Of a stretch of 64,000 nucleotides of DNA, positions 24,001-39,000 are shown piece after piece. The notes under the pieces are model-generated. The model saw nothing but the letters and a program-made list of their open reading frames with translations. It made no database searches and had not been told where the DNA came from. Every line of letters begins with the position of its first letter. Position 1 is the stretch's first letter. Source of the DNA: Gordionus sp. m RMFG-2023 (Eukaryota; Nematomorpha; Gordioida; Chordodea; Parachordodidae); assembly GCF_954871325.1 (NCBI RefSeq), contig NC_088777.1, forward strand, positions 11,261,366 through 11,325,365. The letters run 5' to 3'. Position numbers and translations under genes: made by a program.

Positions 24001-27000
24001 AAGAAATAAATGAATAGTTTTCCAATGTGAATTATCATCATTATCAGAAGAAGCTAAATAGTGTATTGGTAAAAATATTTAAATTAAAAGAATCTGACAA
24101 ATCTTTAGATTCTTGAACCTCTAGGTCATGAGTAATAATTACATTGCCCATTTTGGCCATCTTATAAATATTTCTAAACTTCAACATTTCTTCGAAAATT
24201 TGACTTGAATTTAAATTGTTAAATTCACAGATATCCTCGATATTTTAATAATTAATTTTTCTGCCATATCAGATACTATATTTTCTTCTAACACATTTTC
24301 TTTATTATTAGGACACTTTTAAAAGATAATTATATTAATTAAAAATATTTATTATACCAACAGCTTTGAATTCCCAATTTTTACTTCTTTCTTCTTAAAT
24401 TGCGATTTAATACCCTTTATAATAAGAGAGGTATAAACAATATATTTAATAAAAAAATTACTTTGCTATTTGTCCAATTTTGAGTAACATTCTTAAAAGC
24501 TACTATTTCAAAGCTTTTCTTTATATCGTTAATATTAAGCCCACCATGTCTTTTTCTAATGTGATCTATCCATTTATCATCTCTTATATTATGCGATTTG
24601 CAATTTTTTATTAGGCATATTTTTTTTGGTTAATATTTTTAGGCATACTTTAAAATTGGAAAAATAATTTATGACAAGAAATCTTGGATAACAAATTTAC
24701 TAAACATCGACCAATATTTCCGTCAATATATTAAATTAAATATTAAGTGGGGCAGGGGGATCTTATAAACCAGAAATCACATGATCATGATGGATGTAAA
24801 AGAAAAAATTTTTTTAAAAAAGGTACCCCCACTCAAATTTACTGAAGCAGTTGCTTCGGCCCTCCCCTGTTGTAGGGGCCCCTGATAACGATAAGTATTG
24901 AAAAAAAATGAAGATAATTACATTAAAAAGAAATGGCATCAAGCTTCTTGTGAAATGGAATTAGAAAAATTTTTTTTTACCCTATTCCAGTTACAGCAAG
25001 TTTACTTAGGTTAGGCAATCGCTAGTCATTATTAAAGCTTTTTTGAATTCTTGCCTATTTGTTGTGTTTAAGTCCTGCCACCCACTAAGACATTTGTTTG
25101 CCATATCAACTTTTTAAAAATTATGGTTTTATCAGCAATTCTATGTCGGGTTCTTTTGTACTTGGAATAAATATATAATTAAAAGTCTTTCTTCTAGAAG
25201 AATAGTTTTATTTTTTCTAGTTAAATTTAATTACCTTCTATAAATTAAAAAATTAAGTACTAATTGAAGCAAGAAAATGTGATTAATTATTAAATTGCTT
25301 AAAATGAGTACTTCTTATTTTTACAGCACTAATATACCTAAAGTGATAAGGAAGGATTTTTTTCTCTTATTATGTTATAACCAGGGGTATGTACCCTAAC
25401 CCAGAACCCTTCGAACCCAAAATATTTTACTGAACCCAACCTCGAACCCATTTTTTTAAATTTAGGGTTCAGTGTTCAATAACTTTTAATATTAAATTTT
25501 TATATATTCAAAAAATAACTAAATAACACTATATTAAAATTAAATATAAATTAACATGCAAATTATTTAATATATTTTATGGTGAAAATTATTTTGCGTT
25601 GGAATTTTTTTTATAATATTTTAGAGTACTTCATTAAAATATTTATTTTTGTTTGATGGATTATTAAATTTGAAATAGGACCAAAGAAATGAACATAATC
25701 ACTAGGTAAAATAACTTTATTAATTGCAAGTTTCGATGAACTGTCAAAGATAATCATAAAAAATCGATATTTTAATTTTAACATCTTGATGTTGAAAGTT
25801 CTCATGATAATTCGCTTATATTCTAATTATAATGATAAATTATATTTATGACAAGGCGTTAATATACTAAAATGAAAAACTGATGTTTCTGTTATTTTTA
25901 CTAAATTTATGAGTCTTAATTTTTCTGGGCCACGAACCTGAACCTGTTAAATAGATATTTCACTGAAACCCAAACCTGAACCACTTTTTTAGTAAGAGGG
26001 TTCCCAGCCATGGGTGAACCATATAGAATGGTATATCTTGGTCAACAAGGTTTGATAACCAGCATATTAGTATAATTCACATCTGCCTATTTATGGGAAA
26101 TTAAATTATTATTTTAAATTATGTTCAAATGTATAATAAATAATAAAATAAAATTTTTTGGTGTATATACAGAAGATGCCAACATGGACGTTGATACCCA
26201 AGCCGAAACGAACGAGGAAAAGAAATTGAATAGTACCCCGCATGGGTTGCCGCTTGACCCAGAGCCTTGCAATGGTCTACCACAGGACCTTGCATTCCAA
26301 ATTTTGAAGTGAATCATGGATTGATAAATATGCGACAATAGAAAGAGGAAATAAAAAATGGAATGTTGAGGAAAGAAAGGGAAAGAACCCTCCCCCCCCC
26401 AATATAATTGATATTTTACTTCTTTAAAACAAAAAAAATCTGTTTAAAAAATATAAAGGTTATGCGTGGAAGTTATGCAGACGCGTGCTTCTTTTATATG
26501 TCCCGAAGTATTGGAATGTCTTTTGATGCTCTGCGTCAGATTCACTCGCGATACCCCCTCTTGCCTATACTTTATGGACATAAACGGACCTGTTGTAACA
26601 CTCAAGGCTGTTTCTTACCTACTCAACCAAAAAGGTTCTTATACACTTTCTCTTTATCAAAAAAGATTCGATTTTTTTTGTCATTTATCCTTATTTTTTT
26701 TAGGATGATGCGATGTCATTTATATTTATATACGATTATATTATCAAAAAAATGTGCTTTATCATAGAAACTAAATGGGACCCCAACAAATACAGGAAAA
26801 AATCCATGGTTCTCCTTTACAAAGATATCAGAAAACTGGTCAATTTTCTCTTCAGGCATCTATTTGAGGATGAGACCAATTTGAAATTAGTCATGGACAA
26901 AGTAACACAATCTTTACACTTTATTTACTCCCCTATAATTTATCAATATATATTTTTTTGCGATGTACTCATTTTTCGAAATCGATTGACTCTAAATATA

Positions 27001-30000
27001 GTAATATATTATATTATTTTTAAAATGATAAAAACATTTCCCCTTTCCTTTACTTTCCTAGGTGGTTCAAAACGTTTACCAGTCCAGCCCTGCCCCTCGC
27101 CATGCCACTGATGTATCCAATATCAAAACTCAATCCACCACTAGGGATTTCAATTGCTTGATCAGAATTCTGGTCCCTGCTTTGTGGAGAAATCATAAGG
27201 TGTTCTATCACTCCATGGTGAATAGCATGGAGTTCGTGCCTCAAGCTTTTAATAAAAATGGTTTTTTCTTCTTTAGATATTTTTGCGTGTTCGTTTACAC
27301 GCGACGTATAAATTACTATAATATTGTAAGATAAATAATTTGGTTGTGATGAGTTTTTTTAGCCACAAACGAAGGGATGGGAATTACAGATTCGTGATTG
27401 ATTTGAATAGAGATCGTATGCGAATTAAAAATAAATTAAAAGTTTGATAGAAATAGTCTTAAAAAACTATATAGGAAGTGTTGAAAAGGTGGACCCTCAG
27501 ACAAGATTAATTAATTGTAATAAAAAAAATTATATCAAATCTATGCAAAACTAATTCTTCCTCTTCCTCCTCTCGAATAATGGCTTTTAGACTTTCCGGA
27601 AATCAGCCACAAGTCATCTTTGTTCGTAAAACTCTTGCCTCCTTCTTATCCACCGGCTTTGCAGTTGCCTAGTGACGACAAGGAAAAATTGCACGATGCT
27701 GCAGCCACGCAAGCCATTAATGAGCGTACCACGGCTATACTTTTCTACCTTATTCATAAACTCAAGATCAACCATCAATTCCATCATTTGAACGACGAGA
27801 CAATAGAGGGAGGGGCATTCGTTAAAGGTTTGTTTTGATCCTGAAATTAACCGGGTTGGTTCCATGACAAAATATCAAAAGAACCAGACCTTGGCTCTTT
27901 TTTTTTACTATAAACATCTTTATATTCATGAGCGAGTTAATACATTATACCTCTAATTAATAATTCTCCCCTTTAAGACGCGTACACCTATTACAAATCT
28001 CAGAGCAATATCTTGATATTGCTAACGGAACTTAGCCTAGCCTATCCTCACGTTTCTTCATATTTAATAGAGCATTGTTACGAGACATCGCCTCCTCACA
28101 TGAGCATGCCTTTCCCTAAAGATGTATATTATGTTAATTTATTATTTATATGAACAACTTTAAATAATATTAGATGGATAAGTTTGAAAGGAAAGACCAC
28201 GGTATGTAAGAAAGAAAAAAAAAGAAGAAATAAAATGTTATAAGAAATTTTTTTTAACAAACTCAATTTTAATTTATATAAAAAATTTTTTTTATCATTT
28301 TAATGCAATTTTGAAAAGTGGAGAGACGATTTATCCGGCCATTCCTTCATCTCTTTCCTCCTCCAGCACCTACTTCCACTAGATTACTATCATTACACGG
28401 CCCGCCTACTAAAATCGCGCACGAATCTTGACGCACGAAACGCCGACAAATGTCGAGAATTGCGAGCTAGCAAGTCATCCGCCTCTGAGCTATACGGGTA
28501 TCTTAGAGTACTACTCCTTAGTCTAACGGTAAGCGGCTTTTCCAGAAACTTTCAGACGCCCAAAGGGAAAGAAACCAGGGAAAGCCTCGTATACGAATAC
28601 CAAAGTGCCATTTCGGCTACTAATAATATTCAAGTGATTTTCGCATTTATATTCTCTTTTTGAACAAAAATTGGTATATTTGATAATATGACATGGGTAA
28701 TGCCGGAACATACAAACATTAATAAATGGTTATTATTATGAGATAATCACATTATTATTATGGTTCTGCTGAGATCTTTTTAAACTTGAGGATGCATATA
28801 ACTAATATTGTTAAATAGCTCAATGTAGCCAATTTTAAATTGAGATTTTAGCCAAAATAATTTTAACAAGTCTCGAGATTTCGTTAATAGATGTCCAAAC
28901 TTTTCTGCTCTCTTATGAGCAAAATCTACCAGACTTGCATAATATATTTTGACTAAAATATTAGATGAGACGTTTTTTTAAAATTGGGCCGTATAACAAC
29001 ACCACATTACATGCAATAATAAAAATAATTTCAAAGTAGAAAATGATGAGTTAATCCTTCATATTACAATTTGAGCGAGGTAAAGAAAGAAAAAAAAAAT
29101 CTATTATTAAAATTAATATTTCATAAGATAAAAAAATAATTGTGAAAAATGTATAAATTGAACCAATAATATTTAAAAATTCACCAAAAAATTTTTGAAA
29201 TAGATCATATTGCCCCCCCCCCCACCCTTCCGCATCTTTAAAATTATTGTCATCATAATTTTACAAAAAAAAATACATATTTAAAATTAAATCTTTTTTA
29301 GGTTCTGATAAAAAGAATTATAAATGTGAGACAGATTTTATTTTATAAAAAAATTTAATCTTATAATTAAAATATTATTTAAAGTAGTTTTCAGATACTT
29401 TCGTCTTAGCCACCATAAAACTTAGGAACTTAAGTATCTCATTTATTATAAATATACCCGGTTCAGTTGATCAAATTCTTTAAGGTTTCGATCACTGATT
29501 TTTTTTAATGAATTTTCATCATATGACGAATTTACATAATAACGCATTCCAGAATTTTGTATAAAAAATGAATATATATATCTTTAAATGTTCAATAAAA
29601 AGCCGCCATCTTATAAACAACACCACCACTCCACTGGCCTCTTTTCCCCTAACGCCAGTAATTATACCTTGAACGAGCATTCCACGATCGATGCTAAGAT
29701 AAGCCGCGACCTGATCTCTATCCTTGTCGAATCCTTCTCACTTGTCACCAAATTTACTGCCGGCTCACCGAATAGCCTCTATATTGGTGGCATTATGAAC
29801 CTTAATGGTTCTAACTACCATCACCAGAAACTCTGTGCCCTGCTGTCCCAATTAAATACCAACGATAGTTCTAACCAAATTACCAACCCTAACACGCCTT
29901 CTTCATCTTCTCTTCAGCCTCACGGTAGCCTCGTTAAATCGGCTTTCAAGCATGGATTGCTTAAACAATTAGCTATGGTGCCACGAAGGGTCAGAATGGA

Positions 30001-33000
30001 AGATCCAGAGTTTCCCGCTATAGGTTTAGAATTTTTTTGACTTACGCTTTTATATCGTCGCTTAAGTACCAGCGGGTGGCTACTCAATATTTATTATTTA
30101 ATAAAATATTTGAATCTAAATAAAATAAAATTGAAATTATAAATGTGTGAGCTTAATAAACACGAAATAAAGATTATTATTAATTTAATTTAATATTTCT
30201 TATTTAGACTAAGATAGTTTAAAGGGAGAAAACGTGTGAAGGAAGGATTACTGAACATAGATGATGGTAATAAAAAGAAGTGATGAAATATCCAGAATTA
30301 AGATAAAGCAAAATTATATAGATAGAATAGATATCCTACATTTCTATATGAACAATTAATGATTACAAATAAAGCACCCCCCCCCCCTAATTAGAGATAT
30401 TTTCATTTAGTCATATTTCTATTTTCTATCATTAAAACCCACTGTAACAACGTTCTTCGACAGTTAATTCCACCCTTTTGACCATGGAAACTTTCATTCG
30501 CTTAGTCAACGCTATGCCCCTCAATCAGCCCCAGAAGCCGATGGTTCATACCGCCGGTACCCAGGCTAAATTGCCTGCTCCTAACGCCTCAACCAATACC
30601 GGTATAATATATTTGTATCTTTTAAATTTCCCAGAAATTAAGTGTTATGCAAAGGAATAACTTAATCATAATTTTAAAAAAAGCTGTATATCGTTTGTTG
30701 AGTATAATACTGTTCTATATCCACCTTTTTCGCAAAATTCTAACATTCTTAGGTATAGAAGATTTATGACCGAATCGTATAAAATGAGGTTTTTTTGATT
30801 GGTTAATAAATAATTTTTGGGATAAAAATTTCTAATATCTGGGAACATTTTTTTTTTTGAATTTTGTAAAAGAATCATTGATAATTATTATCCTCTTATT
30901 TTTATTATATCTTAAATATTTGATTTGATGAAAAACGTATTATGTGATATATAGAATAATAAATTATATTTAATATTTGAGACACTCATCTAATTTGCGG
31001 ATATATCTCGGTAAAATTTTTATTTATTTAAATGTTTTATGTATTCTGCCATTAAACCAAAAAAAACTTTAAATTACCTTTGACCATTTTGTCGGTATAT
31101 CCTCTTTCAACATAATAAATTAGTTCCCCAACAAAAAAATATTTCTCGATAATTAAGTGTTTATGTCATAATAATTCAATAATTCTGAGCAATTTTATTA
31201 TCCGAACCCTTTAGTGCCAATTTCCAGTTTATTAGTATTTCTGTGTTTTAAGCATTTTTAGAGTTTCAGTTAAAATTCTTAGCTATCAAAAATAGGAGCT
31301 ATAAAAAAGTATTTCGAAAATAAAAATGTTGATTAAAAGTTTTACATGGATAACATTATATAACACGTTAACTTTTAGATAGACCACCTCGAAGCACAAC
31401 AAATTCTGATGCAGCGGGAATGGGAACGAATGATGTTAGTAATTTATATTGAAATTTTAAATTTTTTTATTTAATATCTGTAATATGTATGAGTTATTTA
31501 TCATTTATAAAATCTACCAAAAAACGAATATAAATTATTTTAAGTTAATAAATTAATTATCTGAAATTCATAGGGTAAGTAATTTAGACTGAAATACATT
31601 TCCGGTTTAAATTTTTAAAATTTTAAAAACGCGCTTAAAAAATGATTTAAGTTTGCAAAATTAACATATTAACGAAAAAAACACATTGAAGCTAACATAT
31701 ATAAAAATAATTTTGGTTATCTGGTAACGTTGGCAGGATAGTCGTATAAAGATGAATGTCCCCGACAAAAAAAAACGCCCTGGACAGAAATATTTCATTT
31801 TTAACAATATATGAAATACCCTTGGAAAAAGAATTTAAAATTTATTTTATCTTTGAAACAAATAAATAAATTGATGTTTTATTAGGTTGTATTTTAATTG
31901 GGGTATGTTGGACATTCCGCAGGCTTGGCAGTTATCAACACGAAATATTAATTAAATCACGATTGAATATAATTCATACTACATAATTATTTTTTTTGAA
32001 ATCCATTTTAACCAACAGGGTGGAAATATTGATGCCTTCTCAGGACTCCCTCTGCCTCCACCGCAAACTGATTCTCACGGTAAAAATATGAATGAATTTT
32101 CCTTTATTATTAATGCAGTGCAGGTTTTGAGTTTTTATAATAAAATTATGGGTCACTCACACTACAGTTGGGTAATGGCTAAGTGCGACGAATTCGGCTC
32201 TAGAGGCGAGTGCCGTAGAAAATCCTTCATTATTGAGGATTTATATTAGTTTCTTTCAAATTTGATCCTCTATATTTTTAAGAACCCATCTAGGCCATAG
32301 TGATAGTTTTCAGTTAAAAACTAGGCTTAACCAATTTTTTGGTCTGCTAGAATTTGAATTGAACGGCCTATAAATATAGTAATTACCTAGCTATAGTCAC
32401 TACTTACTATCAGTGAATAAAAAATGGAGTTTTTTTAAAAAAAAAACTAAGTTAGCTGGCTTGGACAAATTTAACCACACTTACTTTTTAATCCATTTTT
32501 TTTATTGAGCTAGGCTGATTACTATAATTTTTTGCTCATATTACCAGTTAATATTTTACATTTTAGTATATTTTAGAATATTATATACCTGTAGTTAATA
32601 ATCAACATATAATTTTGATTTTGATATCGAATTTTCAAACTAATATTCTTGGGTTGTGTCAATGGCTAAATTAATTCTTACTAGATGATGCTAACCGTCC
32701 ACCAAGAAATACGAGTACCAACAACGGTAGAACCCCAAGAAGATCCAGGAGGCCTCGTTCCCGAGATCACCACGATCCTACTGGCCCCAACAGTAGTGAA
32801 TACATTTCTCAAAGAAACATTAGGCTTAGATCATCAACTAATAACGGTGCCGACGTGCCACTCGAGAACGACTCTGTCATGATTTTTGAAAATCAAGGGT
32901 TGCGGGGTAAAATATCGAATTCTTACATTGCCTAGTCCAACTGCCATCTTTTTAATTTTTCCTTATCACTTTCAATTTTCTTTCATCGACTATTGAGTAG

Positions 33001-36000
33001 AAAGCAAAAAAATTTTTTAGCCAAATCACGCTTTAAATTTTATTAAGCATTGGAGGTGATTATTGCACATTTAAAATAATAAATAAATATTCATAAGTTA
33101 TTGAAATACCTCCCGTCCTATTATTTTTTGAACATCAATAATGTTAAATAAGAGCCTCTTTCGAACACGAATCGAAAATTTTATAATAAAAAAAAATATT
33201 GAAGGTAAATGTAAAAGTTTTATCTATTCTACTCATTTTATTCATTGGTAATTTTATTTTTGAATTAATAATTTAATGATATATTCGATATGTTTTGGTT
33301 GGTTTAGGCTTAATAAAACATAATAAATGTTATCCAATATTATTTTGGAAATTTTTAAATATGGTTTTCGCTACCAGTGAGTTATTTATTGATTAAAGCT
33401 ATTCTTTAAATTCATGTATTGAGGCCTCTTATTTAAAAAATATTATATTGTATTTATTCGCAAACACTTTAAGGAGACAATGACCTGCTCCCTGCCCAGG
33501 CACCTGAATTAGAGGAGATCATAGTGGATATTTCGCGACAACCAGGACCCAACATATCTATAAGGCAAGACGAAGAAATGGAGAATTATCGGGCTGAAAG
33601 AGACAATATGCGAGAGATGCTAGATCAGGAGGATATAGGCCATGAGGAACAACAGGAAGGTTTGTCCTTAGCTAAATAAGGAATAGGCAGGAGAGGAAGT
33701 GGTAAAAAGATGAAGGGAATGTTTGGATTAGAGGGCTGCCAAGTCCGACCCGCTTAGGCTCATTAATAATTTTTGCGTAAGTTTGACCTGCGTAAATTTT
33801 TTTCGAAAAGTATCCCCCTGCCCCGTGAAATTTTTTGTACGACTTTTCCTCCCATCTTTTTTTAATATATATGTCTAATTTTTCCCAATGTTAATTAAGA
33901 TGTCTCTCTATGGCTATCTATTTCTGCAATAGTTTTATAATCAATTCTGTTTTATATCTGTATTGTGCATTTGTAATTGGGTCTTAAATGTGAATTTTTT
34001 TACGAATTTACTATATTATTTAGATATGTAGAATAATCACACTTAATAATAATCGAAAATACAAAGAAATAAGCATCTAATTTATTTTCAAATACTCGGG
34101 CTGGGTTTTCGAACGGGCCGAACTTTGCAGATCCTTAATTTGGATTAGAAAAGGCATATTATTTTTTATTTTTCTTGCCATTTTATGTCTTTCTAGACTA
34201 CTATCGTGTTTAAATAAGTAAGTTATATTGTATGCATAGATACACGATTAATGATTTAGGCTTGACTTGATCCAGTGCTACTTTCTATAAGAGATGTCAA
34301 ACAATATTTGACATGAGAGAGGTATAAATCTTTATGAGATTACTAAGATTAGATTAATATACTATTTACCTGTTTTTACATGCTACTTAGTTTTTATCGA
34401 CGTTTACCTCCTATCTTATATTTATTTTTTCTTCAAGGAATTCATCGAACCCATGGTACAGAGGAACACAATTTGACTGGAAACACAAATGAAGATGACG
34501 AATTAGACGAAGAGGAGGATGAAGAGGTTGATGAATTAGATGAAGAAGAGGAAGAGGAGGAGGATGATGAAGAAGACGAGGATGAGGAGGATGACATGGA
34601 AGAACAAGAAATGGAAGAGGAAGATGGGTCAGACCCAGATAATGAAACCGAACCTGAACAAGATTTTATCGCTTCGGATACCGGCCTGGTTTCAGCTCCT
34701 TATTGGCGTCCTTCCACTGGATCAGGTAGCAACGGTGCCCGAAGGGGGGACCTTGGTGGCCTCCGCCATTCTAGGAGGACGGGAATGAATATTAGTTCCT
34801 TCGGGAGGGCAAGGCGCGAGGCGTTTCGTGTGACTGGCAGAAGAGGCAGAAACCGGCGAACGGCCACAAGGAGAAATAACACTGGAAATGGGGGTGAGAG
34901 TTTCGTTTTTTATTTGATCGATTAGTTGATTTATTATAGAATTTTGATTCCTTTTGTTTTACATTTACTATAATGAAGATATTTATATAAAACAGTCGAA
35001 AGGAACGAAGAGGAAGAAAACGAAGCCTATTACGATTTGGATTACTTGTTGACCCGAGCACGCGATGGAGCAGAGAGAAGCGTAAATATTTACCTGCGTT
35101 TTTTAACCATTTCTTATAAAAAAGAATTAGTAATTTTTGCATAAAATGATTTTAAAAATTCCTAACAAGATAGTGCTATATATATTTATTAAAAAAATAA
35201 GCAATAAAATGATAGATTTTGTTTTCCATAAGAATTGTGATATTAAAAACAGAATAAAAAAATAATGTTTGTTTTTTTCACGAAAAAACAGTTTTTTTTA
35301 ATCCCTACTATTTGCACAGATTAAGAATAGTTGATTGCACTATCATATTGTTGCTGAAAAGCCAGATTTGGCTCGTGTATAAAAAAATGGCCCGATTAAG
35401 ATTTTGGGCAAAATAATATTACGTAAGCCTCAAGATTTGCCAAATAGAGAGGTCCAAGCTTTTCTGCTATGTATAACAAAATCCTCAGGCTTACAAAATA
35501 TGATTTTGGCTATAATCTTATGCGGGCCATTTTTAAAATTCGGCTCAAATCAGGTTACAGTATTGTCTTGTTGATTTTATCCCTTTTTTAAAAAAATAAG
35601 GATAATTTGTCGAATATGATGGATTTGAACTTGCTTCAATCATTACTTGATGCCGATTTTGATCTCACATTTTTCCCTAATAGCAGAGCTGAATCTTCAT
35701 CCATTACAGGTAGACTTCAAATTTAATTTTTAAAAAAAATCATATATTAAACCAATTCATTTTTTTTCTTACAAATCTAAAGGCTTCCTCGGTCCTTTTA
35801 ACACGACTAACTTCCTTAATCTAACCGCCCAAACCAGCGCTTCTCAACAGCATCAGCCCCAAGGCTCTAGCATAAGCCATGCTAACAATTCGAGTATCAC
35901 TAGAACAGTTTCACCCGCTACATTAAATCCCGTTAACACGTCGATTCTAACCGATGACTACGTTTTGCCACCCGGGGCCACTCAGAGTAACAGGGAGGCA

Positions 36001-39000
36001 ATGACTCGTTTATTGCGCGGCTTGGAAAACGTGGGTAACCAACGAGGAATGGCCCAAAGTAAAAAAAAATTGAACAAATTCGAGATAAATCAGAATACTT
36101 AATAATATTGGTTACCTTGTCTTGTTATGTTACATCTCCGGTTTGATAATTTTATTTTTTGACATATTAACCAAAACCGGTAGTTAATACTTAAAAATGT
36201 TGAGTACCTTAATAAATTTAAATATTTGTTTTTACTAAACATTATGAAGAAGACTGCAGGCTTGGAATGGGCCGAAAAATGATATGACTTTAAAAATCTA
36301 GAACGGTCTTGAAAATTTTTTAAAAAATTAAAAATTCGAACTTTCGTTATTTTGTGATCAAGTGAAAAAATGTTGGAATATCTTATAAATGGAGCGTTTC
36401 ATATTCATATTTTTCAATATCCCTTTGAAACATAAAATGCAGCTAAAAATTTAAAATGGCCAAATTTTCTAAATTTCGGACCAGTCCTGTAAAATTATCA
36501 ATAATAAAAAATGTGCTGGGTCAAAAAAATATCCCGGACCTGTCTTGAAAATAAATTTTTTTTTTTGAATTCGTGTCGTACCTAAAATTTTGATCTCTGC
36601 TGATTTGTGACATTTTACTATGTATAAAAATACAAGTATGACACATTCTTATTTTTGGTGTCGACTAACAAGGTAATATTGGTTTGGTACACCTCTGAAA
36701 ATGGTTCTAAATTATTGGCCATTTTTTACGAGGTAAATAAAATTATTATCAAATTGTGTTACTTTTTCTAATACCTAAAAATTTGCTAAACATGCATAAT
36801 TATATTTAACACTTTTGAAAACTAAAATCCTCTCACAAAAAAATCTATTAATTTATTGTAACCATAAGTACGTATTTACTAATAAACAACATTTTCGGAG
36901 GAGAAAGATTGATACACCTTTTACCATGTATATATATATAATTGGTGACCCCCTTCAAAAATAAAAAAAATAGTTAACTTTTTTCATTAAAATAAATTAA
37001 AGCTGTTAACAACAACCAACACCGTCAAGTTTCTGCCATTACGAATACCACAAATATGACCCCCAGAGGTAGACGACACTCGACTCCTCCACCCCATTTC
37101 CACCCTCCACCATTTATCTTCCGCTCCACCCATCGATCTGCTAACGCCCTAGACCTAGATCAAGAATCTGACCCAGGAGAACTAGAAAATGAGGATGCCT
37201 ATTATGAGGAGTATTATCCCGAAAATGTTCCCTCCGGAAATAATGAAAGAAATCTAGGTTATTACGAGCAATTTCTTCCTAGGAGTTCTCAGCATGCTGC
37301 CGCTAATAATAATAATGTTTTCCAAGCCCGAACCGGAGCTTTAAGGATATCTTTCGCTTTGGCTCCTCCTTCCAACATTACGCGATCTTTCAACACCCCA
37401 AGGAGGCCAGAGGAAGAGTACACCGATCGGGGATTTGACGACGACGAATTCGAAATGGAAAGGCAAGAGGAGGAGGTTGAAGATGAAGAAGATAACGAAG
37501 AGGGGGACGACAACTGGCTTAATGATTTTGACAGGATTGGTTCTTCCAGGAGCTTTGTGATAGGCTTAACCGGGAACAGGCGTTCGAGAAGGCCTAGGAG
37601 TGGAGACAGAAGAAGGACAGGTGTCACTCACTTTGGAACCCTTAGATCGGGCAGGGTCGATCAAACGGGCCGTGGACATACATGCGGTCATTTCGGGAGA
37701 CAAGCCCAGTCGGGGGAAGGCGGCGCCAGGACTTGGTTAGCAGCATGTGAGGCTGCTTGCATAGGGGGTTCATTGCCTGTTAGGGTGGCCTCGATTAAAA
37801 GGTTTATTTTTTAACCGATTTTATCTTGTAAACAGAACCAGATCATTATTTTACCCTCAAATTGAACTATACCATTTGAAATGGGATTATTCAGAACTAA
37901 GTACCAAATCCATAAAATTTAATTTTAACAAAATTTTTCATTCAATATTTATCATAAAGCACTTTAATTTTTATTTATCGGTGAAACTTCCCAAACTACT
38001 GGTTTCTTTTGATCAATATACCATACATTTTAATAAACATTTTAAATAACACGATTTTAGGAGGAAGGTTCCGATCTAAAAGGGACCAAGATAAAGAAAT
38101 AGTCACATTTTGAACTTTCTCTTTTAATATAATAATTATATAAATATATTTTTCTATATATTTTTAAAGGTTGTTTTCGCTATTCCAAACTACGCGTTCT
38201 CAAGATGTAAATTACTTATTAATCATTTATACAATATTTTGTTATTTAATACTTTGTAAATAATATCCATATATTATTTTTTTTTAAATTATAAACATTG
38301 TTTTAAAAAATCCACTATTAATATTATTTAGGTTAACATCTATTTCACTTAAAAAGATGCTATCCCACCAAAAAAAAATATTCACGAAGATTTTAGAATG
38401 AAATTTAATTTTCGATGTTTTATTATTACAGTTAGACTGTCATTCACGCTTGATACCCAATTTTCTTTCTCTTATAAATCTTTTCTTTAAATAATATTTT
38501 TAGTCGAAAGAACCCGTAAAAGACAATATTATAACAAATTTGCAAGACATTATGCCGGCTGCACCTCTTCTACCTTCCACCACGCTTCGCCGATGGTCGG
38601 AAGAAATTCTTATGCTGGAAGGTCCTTACGTGCAAAACATTGTATCCTGTGAGTTCCCTATTTACTTTAAGTCATATTCATATAATATAGTACAAGTTAC
38701 AACTATTACTAACGTAAACTGGCTCACATATTAGCCACTAATTTTATTTTTTAAATATATTTTTTTTAAACCTTGTCTCTTTTTTTTAAAAGTCCACATA
38801 ACTAAAATCAACTAATTTTCAAACTAATGAATTTTAGCTTAATAAATATATTTACCATATGAATGTATTGTTAATTGTTATTCCATTTTCAATCATGAAG
38901 ATTTTTAAAAAAAATACACAAACAAAGATTACAAGGGGTGCCTGTACGAAACACTCAAGATTTCTTACGACAAACGTCGACGAGCACATCTCGCGGAAAT

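Larger units (their letters stand above)
18123..26172. other. HUWE1 intron 28, 8.05 kb, filled with transposable elements
   Basis: The donor GTAAGC at 18123 and acceptor TATACAG before 26173 are phase-compatible, so the whole block is one intron. It holds a minus-strand LINE copy (18204 to about 20626), a plus-strand LINE copy (about 20680-23395), a hAT transposon (23541-24884) and a short hAT-like element (25382-26012). Little unique intron sequence remains. Confidence 0.85.

Noticed and set aside
18123-26172. Additional HUWE1 exons between exons 28 and 29
   Set aside because: Exon 28 donor and exon 29 acceptor are phase-compatible and everything between is accounted for by LINE, hAT and MITE sequence or is non-coding.
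26408-26767. 119-codon plus-strand open frame
   Set aside because: It overlaps HUWE1 exon 30 in a wrong frame; the frame giving [16 protein letters not shown] is the conserved one.
32165-32235. tRNA gene or tRNA-like fragment
   Set aside because: An A-box-like TGGCTAAGTG is present but no B box, no acceptor pairing and no cloverleaf could be drawn.
37289-37627. 112-codon minus-strand open frame rich in Ser/Leu
   Set aside because: Antisense shadow of the acidic and Arg-rich exon 46.
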